Shown piece after piece: positions 1-8,229 of a stretch of 10,557 nt of DNA. A program made the position numbers and the translations under genes. The notes below the pieces were generated by a model that made no database searches, was not told the origin of the DNA, and was given only the letters and a program-made list of their open reading frames with translations. The stretch's first letter is position 1; each line of letters begins with the position of its first letter. Origin of the DNA: JBBILU01 sp037444775 (GTDB lineage Bacteria > Patescibacteriota > Gracilibacteria > BD1-5 > UBA6164); assembly GCA_037444775.1 (NCBI GenBank), contig JBBILU010000037.1, positions 1 through 10,557 on the forward strand, in the 5' to 3' direction.

Positions 1-90
1 TGAAACTTTTTTCTCTCTAATAGTAAATTTTTTTCTCTATTTGTCAAAGAAATTTAAAAAAAGACATCTATCGTCCCGTTTCAAATCCGA

Positions 91-116
91 CCAGTTTTGT
101 TAGATTCAAAACTTGG
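91..116. other. Hairpin with 7-nt loop
   Basis: AGTTTTG (93-99) pairs perfectly with CAAAACT (107-113) around the 7-nt loop TTAGATT. CC at 91-92 can extend the stem with GG at 115-116 across one bulged T. No T-run follows directly, so it does not look like a simple intrinsic terminator. It lies about 200 nt before the first gene of the cluster. A structured leader or an RNA processing site is possible; the function is unknown. Confidence 0.5.
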
Positions 117-232
117 ACTTAAAAACTCATAAAATTGCTCTAAATAATTATAGAAATGAGTCTAGTAAATTTAACAGTTAAATGACTTAAAGGAACATTA
201 TCTATGGTTTAAATTTATAAAAAATAATAAAT

Positions 233-259
233 TTGTAAATTTATAAAAAATTATATAAT
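233..259 (+). promoter_or_regulatory. Possible promoter for the nitrogenase-like cluster
   Basis: A perfect TATAAT lies at 254-259 with a weak -35-like TTGTAA at 233-238, giving a short 15-nt spacer. It is about 60 nt before the ATG at 321. In such A+T-rich DNA a TATAAT can occur by chance, so this is only a candidate. Confidence 0.22.
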
Positions 260-320
260 AAAAAATAAAAAATTGTATGATAAAAAAATAATAAATATAT
301 ATTTTTCTAAACAAAATACT

Positions 321-1592
321 ATGACCAATTTTGAAAAAAGTGATATGCCAATTACCTATTTAGTAGGAGTTCTTTTAGGAGTAAATGCTATAAAAGATGC
401 CTATTTGTGGATTGATAGTCCAGATTGTTTTTTTTTCAAAAATGATTTTATTCAATGAAATCATGATATACATTCGCAGCTTAGAAATGCAAATGGAGAA
501 CACAAAATTTTATCTACCATTTCTGATGCTGATAGTGTTATTTGAAATAGAAATGATAAATTTGTTTCTAGTATGATAGAAATGGCAAAAAAAGATTTTA
601 CAAAACTCATTTTTGTTTCTTCAATGCCAATGAGTCAAGTTGTATGAACTGATTATGATGGAATTATTAGCCAAGCAAGAGAAAAAAGTCAGAAAGATGC
701 TATTTTTAATATTCCTTCTCGTAGTATGACAGATTGTTGGCTTGAATGATACTCAGACCTACTTTTTTCTTTGGCAAAAAATATTTCTTTAGATTGATGA
801 AATCCAGAGAAAAATAATATTGCCCTTATTTGAAATTTATTTGATAGAAATGAATGAGATTGTTTTGGAAATGTTTTAGAATTAAAAAAAATATGTGAGA
901 AATTAGGTTTGACAGTAGTTTCTATTTGGTTGAACGGATGAAATTATGAAGATATTTTAGAAGTAAAAAATGCTGGAACGATTATTTCTTTACCTTATTG
1001 AAGAAAGGCAGCAAAAAAAATAGCTACAAGATTGAAAGCAGATTTATTAGAACTTGATTTACCTTTTTGACTCAATAAAACTACAGATTTTATAGATAAA
1101 ATTGCAAAACATTTTTGATTTGTTGAACAAGGTGAAAAATTTATACAAGAGGAATTAACTCAAAACAATCAAATAGACATTTTGAAATTTGTTATTCCTC
1201 ATACTTTTTTCTGAAAAAAAATTGCTTATTATTGAGATCCTTACTTACTGAGTGGAATAATTGATATTTGTCAAACTCTTTGATGTGATGTGAAACATAT
1301 AAATATTCATTGAGATGAGAAACATATGCAAAATAATAAATATTTGGAATTAAAAGATAAAAAAGTATATTTTTGATTAAAACAAAATCATGATTCTCAT
1401 AGCATAGATTTATTTATAAGGATTTCTCATTTGGAAAATACTTTAAATAATGAAGGTAAAAATATCAAAAAAATGCAATTTTGATTTCCTTCTTATGATT
1501 ATCATGTCTATACCAATAAATCGTATTTTTGATATACAGGAACTTTGGATTTTATAAATAGAATGGCAAATATTTTAAATAATAACTCATAA
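321..1592 (+). CDS. Nitrogenase component-1-like oxidoreductase (NifD/NifK/BchN superfamily)
   Basis: This 423-aa protein reads through many TGA codons as Gly and ends at TAA. Its family signs run in order. The N-terminal VGVLLGVNAIKDA helix leads to DSPDC (Cys36), the place of the first cluster-ligand Cys in nitrogenase component 1. Next is STISDADSVIGN (65-76), where nitrogenases have the E-D-x-V-F-G-G strand. Then come SSMPMSQVVGTD (100-111), the counterpart of STCPxxxIGDD, and IPSRSMTDCWLEGY (131-144). Near the C-terminus are GFPSYDYH (388-395) and FGYTGTLDFINRMAN (403-417), matching GFPxxDR and GYxGxxxLxxxIxN. The second and third canonical cysteines are absent, Met102 replacing the third, so a normal P-cluster or cofactor site is unlikely. 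A TTG at 273 extends the frame, but ATG 321 starts just before the conserved region. The substrate is unknown; the radical SAM neighbours suggest cofactor or tetrapyrrole-like chemistry. Confidence 0.8.
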
Positions 1593-1980
1593 AATGAAAT
1601 TTTTTTTAAATATTTTTTATGATGTTTATTTTTATTCTAGTGCATATTGATTTTGTTTTAAGTGTTTTTTTCAAAAAAAATATATAAAAAGATACCCAAA
1701 AACTAGAAATACAAGCAAGAAATATATCAAATAAACAACCAAAATGAGCAAATTTTTCTATTGAATTAAGCCTTTTCTATAGATAATGAAGTTTTTTAGT
1801 ATATGAATTAAAAAAGTTTTTGATGAATATATTTCTTTTTAAAAAAATAAAAAAATTTTGATTCTATTTTCTCCAAGTTTATAAAATAATACCTATAAAT
1901 GAAGAAATAATGAATATTCATCATATTATCAAAAATAGAAAAAAGCATTTATTTATACAATATTTTAATAAAAAACTTTT
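1593..1980. other. Gene-poor gap with broken reading frames
   Basis: About 390 bp separate two well-conserved genes inside an otherwise tight cluster. No frame holds an uninterrupted gene. The frame beginning at ATG 1619 is cut by TAA at 1685 and again at 1784, then runs open from 1787 to a TAG at 2051, which would overlap the next gene out of frame by about 70 bp. This could be the remains of a decayed gene, or simply A+T-rich filler. I recognise no family in the fragments. Confidence 0.4.
1594..1734 (+). CDS. Possible small protein, 46 aa, unrecognised
   Basis: An ATG one base after the stop of the nitrogenase-like gene opens a 46-codon frame ending in TAA. The predicted peptide is aromatic-rich with two cysteines (YGFCFKCFF, residues 18-26) and a basic C-terminal half rich in Lys, Arg and Tyr. 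Its placement would suit translational coupling, and a short Cys-containing peptide beside radical SAM enzymes invites the idea of a modified peptide. A frame of this length is quite possible by chance in this composition under a two-stop code. I see no homology. Confidence 0.2.
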
Positions 1981-2757
1981 ATGAAAAAACCAAAATTTTA
2001 CGTTATTTCAGGAATATTATGAAATTTGAAGGATATTTCATCTAATATGATAGAAAAAGCATTAGATACAGAATTATTATTTGTTGAACATATTTCAGAA
2101 ATTAAAATGATATTTGATTTATTGAAAATTGATTATAAGGGAAAAATTATTGAACTAAAATGAGAGGATTACCACAAAGAAATTTCAGAAGAAAGTAAAA
2201 AAATAATTTCAGATACTTTTGAACAATGAGGAAATATTGGACTTTTTGAAATAGGTTGAACTGCTTGTTTTATGGATCCTTGATATATGCTTTTGAAATA
2301 TATTCATCTTTTTAAAAGAATATGAAATATAGATTTTTCCATTATTCCTATTCCTTGAATGTCTGCCATTACTACTGCTATTTCAGTTTCTGGATTTTTT
2401 CTGGATAAATTTATTTTTGATGGTTTTTTATCATGAAAAAGTGGTAATTTTGTTTTAAATTCAAATCTTCCTGTTATATATTTTGTTGAAATGATGAGAG
2501 ATAGTTCAGAAATTCAAAGAGATTTAGCTTTTATGCAAGGTATTTTTCATAAAAATACTTTTGTCTGAATAAATATATGAAAATCTTTTGGAAAATGATT
2601 TGAAGAACAAGAAAATATTTTGATTCATTGAAGTTATGATGAAGTTTATAAAAAACTTATGAATTTTTATGATACTGTTGTAAATAAGCAAAGTGATTTT
2701 AGGTGAGGCTATCAGTATGTAATTATATTTAATACTGAAGAAATAGAAAGATTTTAA
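1981..2757 (+). CDS. RsmI-like tetrapyrrole methylase-family protein
   Basis: The 258-aa product has the order of motifs of RsmI (16S rRNA C1402 2'-O-methyltransferase) within the SAM-dependent tetrapyrrole methylase fold. GILGNLKDIS is at residues 11-20, then GGTACFMDPGYMLLK, then IPIPGMSAITTAISVSG followed by DKFIFDGFLSGKSG. PVIYFVEMMRDSSEIQRDL and the C-terminal GKSFGKGFEE and FRGGYQYV match later RsmI blocks. It is somewhat shorter than usual RsmI (about 280 aa). The EDTR motif after the first strand is replaced by VEHISEI, so it is a divergent paralogue whose substrate may not be rRNA. In this context, methylation of a small molecule made by its neighbours is an alternative. Thirteen of its 24 glycines are TGA, including those of DPGY and PIPG. 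A 21-bp gap separates it from the next gene. Confidence 0.8.
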
Positions 2758-2778
2758 TATTTCATAAAAATAAAGAAT

Positions 2779-4227
2779 ATGTTAGATGCTATGTCTAAAA
2801 GAATAGATGGTGCATATGCCTTTTTATCTTATTGAGAATTAGATATTTCACTTGCAATTTTTTTATCTTTATTAAAAGAAATTTTATTAAAAAAAGATAT
2901 TAGTCGAAATATTCCCAAAGATCTTATTCGAATCTATTCTTGAATTTGAGAAATTTTTCAAAAAAAATCACATCCAGAAAAATCTTTGCAATATTATCTT
3001 AAAGCATATAAAATTTCTTGAGAACAGGATTTTAATATAGTATTTAACATTTGAGTTTTATATAAACATCTTTGACAGAATGAAATGTCAAATGAATTTA
3101 TAAAAAAAGCCTCAATATTAGAAAAAGATAATCCACTTATTGCAGATTTTATTTTGAAGTCTTGAGAAACTTATTCAGAAAAAAATAAAGAAATAAATTA
3201 TGGATTTGAGGTTTCTGAAAATTGAGAAAAATCTATATATATTTATCTTCACAGTGTGTGTAACTTTTCATGTTGTTTTTGTGATAAGTCTACGGCTGAA
3301 TATAAAAAGCAAATATCTTGAAAAGATACATCTTTTTGAGAAGTGAAAAGTATTTTTGAAAGTATAGATATTTTAGAAATCAAACAAATTTCTATTTGAG
3401 GAAATGAACCATTAAGTAATAAGTATATTGATGAAATAATGTATTATTTAGATTCTTTAAAAATACCATTAAAACTCTATACTTCTGGAAGTGAAAAACA
3501 AAAATTTGAACTACTTTTTGGTTTAAAAAATTTAAAACAAGTATTTTTTCCTATATATTCAACAAAAAAAAATATTCATGATAAAATTGTTTGAAGAGAG
3601 GGAGCATTTAATGATTTAAAAGAAATGGAAGGTATTTTACTACAACATAATATTGCAGTAAAATATAATAGACTTATCATTAAAGAAAATATTTGAGATA
3701 GTGATTATATAAATAAAGATGAGGGGTTTTCTCTTTTAAATCCAAGAGATGAAAAATTATATAAAAAAAATGCTGTTCAAATAAAAGAAATATTTGCTCA
3801 TATTTTTTGGGAAAAAGATAAGGATTTTATTGTAAAAATGTTGATTAATCATTCACTTCCACTTTGTTTTATGGAAGAATATTTTGAGCTTTTGCCAGAA
3901 CAAGAAAAAGATCAATTGATACATACTATTCAAGAGATATTCATTATTGAAAAACAAAAAAGGATAAATGAAAAAAATGATTCATATTATACAAAATGAG
4001 AAAAGTGTTATACTTGTAATTTACAAAAATATTGTTTAGGCTATTATAAATATTATTTTGAAATTTTTTGATATGATGAAGTTAAAGCAATTCTTTATAT
4101 TCCTAAAGATGGAATGAATAAGAATTTACAGAATGAGGATTTTTTATATACTAAAAAATCAAAGATTCAATCGTATGAACAAAAAGTTTTACAAATGATA
4201 GAACAAATAAAAAATTGAAAAAAATAG
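2779..4227 (+). CDS. TPR-radical SAM fusion protein with C-terminal Cys module
   Basis: A 482-aa protein of three parts. Residues about 45-120 are helical with two TPR-like repeats (PEKSLQYYLKAYKIS and the segment after it), suggesting a docking surface for a partner or peptide. The radical SAM core follows: CNFSCCFC supplies the CxxxCxxC ligands Cys161, Cys165 and Cys168 for the SAM-binding 4Fe-4S cluster, and GGNEP (207-211) is the SAM-contacting loop. The C-terminus has Cys363 (LPLCFM) and a CxxCx5C triplet (Cys410, Cys413, Cys419), a SPASM/twitch-like site for an auxiliary cluster. The same layout recurs in the two later radical SAM genes. The start is ATG 2779; no clear Shine-Dalgarno is visible. 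The substrate is unknown. It is probably co-transcribed with its neighbours. Confidence 0.85.
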
Positions 4228-4271
4228 AAAAGTTTATATATTTACATTGTTTATTTTTTAATGAAAAGATT

Positions 4272-4796
4272 ATGAAAAAATTTAGTAGTTTATTTTTGTT
4301 ATTATTTTTGTTTTGATGTTCTATGTGAAAAGAACCAGTAGAAACAAATACTTCTCCATCTTTTAATTCACCACAAAAAATAATTTCTACACAAACATGA
4401 CCTATAAATAATGTTGAGACTGTTGAAAAAGTCCAATGACCAAATCTGATTTCATTATATAAAATGGCAGATTCAAAAGATTTAGTTTCTCTTGAAAAGG
4501 CTTTGGAGAAGGAGGATAAAACTAATGTAGATATTTTAAAACTGTATTGAAAATTGAGATTCGAACAAAAAAGATATGAGGAAGCTATTGATTATTTTGA
4601 AAAAGTGAATAAGGCTTTTGAAGGAAAAGATTCAGATAGTTTGTATCTTATTTGAATGTGTTATTTTAATATATGAAATCTGAATAAAGCAAAAGAATTT
4701 AATGATAAATCATTGATATTAAAACCAGATTATTTTTATGCAAAAGAACTTCAAAAAAAATTAGATATTTTGTTAAAAGCTCAAAATGCAAAATAA
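4272..4796 (+). CDS. Small TPR lipoprotein
   Basis: A 174-aa product with a classical lipoprotein signal: MKK, a Leu/Phe-rich core, then the lipobox LFGC with Cys16 as the lipidated residue. The Gly just before Cys16 is a TGA codon, so the lipobox exists only under code 25. A Ser/Thr/Pro/Gln-rich linker of about 60 residues leads to TPR-like helices from about residue 90 (YGKLRFEQKRYEEAIDYFEK, then LYLIGMCYFNIGNLNKAKEF and a further helix pair). It probably sits on the outer face of the membrane as a protein-protein scaffold. It follows the TPR-radical SAM gene by 44 bp, and its last 11 bp overlap the next radical SAM gene, which suggests co-translation. ATG 4261 lies in another frame and gives no signal peptide, so 4272 is preferred. 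Confidence 0.8.
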
Positions 4797-6063
4797 AACA
4801 AATCTTCTTGCTAAAGAGAAAACAAGCAAACAAAATCGTATTTGGGTGAGGATAGCAGCAGCTTGTAATAATAAATGTATTTTTTGTCTTGATAGTTATG
4901 CTCAAAATGGTAAACTTATTCCAGAGGATATAGTAAAAAAAGAAATTTTTCAGGGATTCAAATCTTGATATGAAAATAGAGTTATTATTTCTGGTTGAGA
5001 AGCTTCTATAAATCCAAAATTCCCAAATTATATCAAATATGCTAAAGAAATTGGTTATGATAGAGTTCAAACGGTTACAAATTGAAATATGTTTGCTTCA
5101 GAAAATTTTTGTAAAAAAGTTTTTGAAGCTTGACTTGAAGAAGTAACTTTTTCTTTTCATTGACATAATTCTATTTTACATGACTATTTGGTAGCAACTC
5201 CTTGAGCTTTTAAAAAATCTCTTAAGGGGCTTTTACTTATAAAAAAAAATTTCCCAAAAATTATTGTCAATATTGATATTGTCGTAAATAAAATTAATGT
5301 TAAATTCCTCCCAGATATTGTTAAGTTTTTTATGAAATTGTGAATTTATGAATATGATATTTTGCAAATTATCCCTTTTGGGAGGGGTTTCTCTGAATAC
5401 AAGGAAAAATTATTTTATGATTTTTTTCAGTACAAAAAAGAATTATTAGAGACTTGGAAACTTTCTAGAATTCCTTGAATGTATATGTGGACAAACAGAT
5501 TTCCAGCAGAGGCCTTTGAATGATATGAGGATTTAATTCAAGATCCAAGAAAAATTAAATCAGAAGTAATGTGAGAATCAAGATGAATGTTTGCTCCCTT
5601 TATAGAAAGTAAATGAGTTAAAAAGCCAGAATGTTTTGGTGATGCTTGTGATGTTTGTTTTCAGAATCAATATTGTCATGATTTTCTACAGTATTCAAAA
5701 GAAAAAAAATATTTTGTATCTGAAAAAGATTTTATTCTTAAGTGAGAAAATTTTCCAAGTCTTGTTTATGAAAAATATGGAAAAAATAAAGAAGAATTTA
5801 TTTCTTTTTTACTGCAAAAAAAACAAGAATGAAAAACACTGATAAATGTTCCAAAATGTTTATGATGAGAATGAATATTCCAAACATATAATGATTTAAA
5901 GCAAGAATTAAGCTTAGAAAATTATACATACACATATATTTCAGATTTGTATAGAAAAAAGTCTTTAAGATGCAATTCTTGTAAACATAACAAGGAGTGT
6001 AAATGAATTCATATAAATTTTATCAGAAGTTATTGATTTAGTATTTTACACCCTATAATTTAA
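4786..6063 (+). CDS. Radical SAM protein with several C-terminal Cys clusters
   Basis: A 425-aa radical SAM enzyme starting at ATG inside the end of the lipoprotein gene. CNNKCIFC gives the SAM-cluster ligands Cys27, Cys31 and Cys34. ISGGEAS (68-74) is the GGE loop, with Ala where Pro is usual. VTNGNMF and VTFSFHGHN mark later barrel strands. Two Cys-rich sites follow: Cys283, Cys288, Cys291 and Cys297 (ECFGDACDVCFQNQYC), and near the end Cys358 with Cys396, Cys399 and Cys405 (CNSCKHNKEC). The protein could therefore hold up to two auxiliary Fe-S clusters besides the radical SAM cluster. The second site has the same CxxCx5C spacing as its neighbours. The reaction is unknown; membership of a cofactor or peptide-modifying pathway is inferred from context. 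The next gene starts 5 bp after the stop. Confidence 0.85.
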
Positions 6064-6068
6064 TAAAT

Positions 6069-7007
6069 ATGGCAAATATATGATATATTCAAGTTAATAG
6101 ATATTGTAATAATGCATGTCATTTTTGTAGTAATCCTAGTAATTGAAATAATATTACTTATGAAAGATGAATAGAGTTGCTAGATGATTTTAAAAAACAA
6201 AATTATTCTGGTGTTATTTTTACTGGTTGAGAGCCAACCTTATCTCCTGACTTATCAAGATGGATTGAATATAGTAAAAAAATATGACTTTGAAACAGAA
6301 TGATTTCTAATTGAATGATGTGTTCAAATCCAAAATTTGTTGAAAGACTAGCAAATGCTTGACTTGAACTTGTTCATTTTTCAGTTTATTCTTGCTTTGA
6401 AAAAGTTCATGATTTTTTAACTGATACTCCTTGAAGTTGGAAAAAGTTAATGATGAGTATAACAAATGCTTTAAATTTTTGAATAAGAGTTCAAATTAAT
6501 ACAGTTTTGAATCATTATAATGAAAATCATCTTGATAAGACCGTTAAATTTTTAACAAAAACTTTTTCACCAATTAAACATTTTGTTTGGAATAATTTAG
6601 ATCCAGAAATGATGAGAAAAACAGATATTGCTTTCTCAACTTTGCCAGATTTTGATAACTTCAAAAGTTCTTTAAAAGAAGCTATGGACTATTTAAGTTC
6701 AACTTGAAGAACTTTTAGAGTAGAAAAAATGCCTCTTTGTTATATTAGAGGCTACGAATGGTGTTCAACGGAAACAAGAAAAATAGTGAAATCTGAAGAG
6801 AGAATAGTACATTTTTTGGATTTTAGGAAGAAAATTCATGAGACAGATTTTTATCATGAAAAATTACCAGAATGTGAAAAATGTGATTTAAATACTATTT
6901 GTTCTTGAATTTATGAGCATAAAAAGTTTTATAATTATGTAAAAGTTTATCCTCAGAAAGTTGATAAAAAAGAACTGGAAGAAATTATTTTACAAATAAA
7001 AATGTAG
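6069..7007 (+). CDS. Radical SAM protein, short form
   Basis: A 312-aa radical SAM enzyme, the last gene of the plus-strand cluster. CNNACHFC gives Cys13, Cys17 and Cys20 for the SAM cluster very close to the N-terminus, followed by FTGGEPTLSP (51-60), whose second Gly is TGA. MISNGMM and HFSVYS mark later strands of the barrel. The C-terminal module repeats the neighbours' pattern: MPLCYI (Cys224), Cys232, then CEKCDLNTIC (Cys269, Cys272, Cys278) followed by SG. This suggests one auxiliary cluster. Only 5 bp separate it from the previous gene, so translation is probably coupled. The substrate is unknown. The N-terminal half resembles the preceding radical SAM protein in layout, which is consistent with an old duplication, but I cannot measure identity. 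Confidence 0.87.
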
Positions 7008-7114
7008 TAAAAAAAATTGGAGTTATTTTTTAAAAAAGATAAAAACTAATTTTTTTAAAAAAATAGTAAAATTAAATATTTTAAATAAAAACTAAAAATT
7101 TCAAAAAAATTTTT
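7008..7114. terminator. Convergent A+T-rich gap, possible bidirectional termination
   Basis: The plus-strand cluster and the minus-strand murG end facing each other across about 107 bp. The gap is nearly all A and T with short self-complementary runs, such as TTTTTTAAAAAA near 7028-7039 and an A-rich/T-rich pair near 7095-7115. There is no G+C-rich stem, so a classical intrinsic terminator is not shown. Termination is assumed mainly from the gene arrangement. Confidence 0.3.
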
Positions 7115-8161
7115 CTATGGTTTTTTTATTTCTCTTTCTATAATTTTCAAAGGATTAAAAAAAGATTCTAAATTTATTCAAGCCTTTCTTAAATTTTTGT
7201 ATTTTTGTAAAAGTTTGAAAATTTCTAAATGCAAGTTTTTGTCTTCATCAAGAATATTTGAACCAAAATTTCTTTTGAAATATAAAGCATTTTTTTCTTG
7301 ATGGTTTTGAGCTGCTGATTTCAGAGGAATTATTATTGAGTGAATTCAAAAATAATAAAGTTCCCATAAGCTTGTAGCTCATCACCTTGTTATTGCAATA
7401 TCAGAATTTTTGTAAATTAAACCCAAATCTTTTTGATCAACGAAATCATAAACTTTTGTATTTGTAAATTTATTTAATTCATTTCTAAATCATAAGTTTT
7501 TATCTCAAAGGATTATATCAAAATCAATATCTTGTAAATCTGGTAAAATTCTTAATAAATTTCTAAATATTGTAGTAGAGCCTTGACTCCCAGCTATAAC
7601 AACTACTTTTAGTCTAGGATTTGTTCATACTTCAAGACTTTTAAGTCAATCGAGTAAAGCTGGATTAAGAATTTGACCAGAAATAATTTCATTTTTTTCT
7701 AAAATATTTTTCTCAAATGAATAAAATATTTTTGTAGCTAATTTAGAAACAATTCTATTTGAAAGTCAGGAAATAGTGTCTGATTCGTGAATATAAATTT
7801 TTTTTCTCATAAGCTTTGCAGCCAGAGCAAGAGGAATACTAACAAATCCTCATTTTGAAAAAACTATATCAATTTTGTATTTCCAAATGTAATAAATTCA
7901 CTCAGCAACTCAAGTAATATTTTTCAAAGGCTCATAAAAATTTCTTGTATCAAAATATCTTCTGATTTTTCAAGCAGCAATTCTAAGAAATTTTATTTTA
8001 TTTTTTTCAGCAATTTGTTGCTCCAAACCTCATTCTTCTCAAACCCAAACAAAATCATAATTATTATTTTCTTCTTTCAAATAATTATAAATTGCCAGTA
8101 GAGGAAAAATATGACCTCCAGTTCAGCCTCAAGTTAATGCAATAGTTATGTTTTTTTTCAT
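7115..8161 (-). CDS. murG: UDP-GlcNAc:undecaprenyl-PP-MurNAc-pentapeptide GlcNAc transferase
   Basis: The 348-aa product matches MurG, the membrane-associated GT-B enzyme that adds GlcNAc to lipid I to form lipid II, the last cytoplasmic step of peptidoglycan synthesis. The N-terminal loop GGGTGGH (11-17) is the signature; two of its glycines are TGA. KGGFVSIPLALAA and HESDTISGLSNR match the usual GGYVSxPxxxAA and HExNxxPGxxNR. VVVIAGSQGS is the second GGSQGA-type loop. RGGATSLWEL and IPLKSAAQNHQEKNA match the UDP-GlcNAc-binding C-terminal region. Length is near the usual 350-360 aa. Its orientation and content separate it from the radical SAM cluster. It may be read from its own promoter near the palindrome upstream, or as the distal gene of the minus-strand array. 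This is a core gene in an otherwise accessory stretch. Confidence 0.95.
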
Positions 8162-8171
8162 AAATTATTTT

Positions 8172-8204
8172 ACCTCACCCTAGCCCTCTCCTCAAAGGAG
8201 AGGG
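8172..8204. repeat. G+C-rich palindromic element upstream of murG
   Basis: CCCTCTCC (8184-8191) and GGAGAGGG (8197-8204) form a perfect 8-bp stem around TCAAA, preceded by ACCTCACCCTAG. The composition contrasts sharply with the surrounding A+T-rich DNA. From memory, near-identical CCTCACCCTAACCCTCTCC-type palindromes are dispersed in many unrelated bacterial genomes, so this may be a mobile or REP-like unit. On the minus strand it lies in the murG leader, and a GGTGAGG near its murG-proximal end could serve as a distant Shine-Dalgarno. On the plus strand a T-run follows about 10 nt later. Confidence 0.7.
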
Positions 8205-8229
8205 AATATAAGGATTTTTTTAAGAAATA

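Larger units (their letters stand above)
1..320. other. A+T-rich non-coding leader
   Basis: No frame here can be supported as a gene. Under code 25 a frame is open from base 1 to a TAA at 55-57, but 18 codons are too few to call the end of a gene. The stretch holds one hairpin (91-116) and, from about 220, runs of A and T with a possible promoter. The block at about 70-118 is richer in G+C than its surroundings, so it could belong to a structured RNA, but I cannot assign it to a known family. Confidence 0.5.

Noticed and set aside
1..57. C-terminal end of an upstream plus-strand gene
   Set aside because: Only 18 open codons with low-complexity content precede the TAA; that is not enough to call a gene.
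70..120. tRNA or tmRNA suggested by a T-loop-like TTCAAAT and a 7-nt loop hairpin
   Set aside because: The bases around TTCAAAT cannot form a T stem, no acceptor stem pairs, and no cloverleaf can be drawn on either strand.
273..320. TTG start extending the nitrogenase-like frame by 16 codons
   Set aside because: The added residues are Ile/Asn/Lys-rich A+T filler with no family match. ATG 321 begins directly before the conserved region, so the later start is preferred, though neither has a clear ribosome-binding site.
4261..4271. ATG 4261 as the lipoprotein start
   Set aside because: It is in another frame and yields no signal peptide or TPR; ATG 4272 gives MKK, a hydrophobic core and LFGC.
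4699..5070. Minus-strand open frame of 123 codons
   Set aside because: It lies opposite the lipoprotein and a clear radical SAM gene, has no recognisable motifs, and reads as the low-complexity Phe/Ile/Leu shadow of an A-rich coding strand.
5636..5842. Plus-strand open frame of 68 codons
   Set aside because: It is an alternative frame inside the radical SAM gene whose correct frame keeps the Cys283-Cys297 motif; it has no features of its own.
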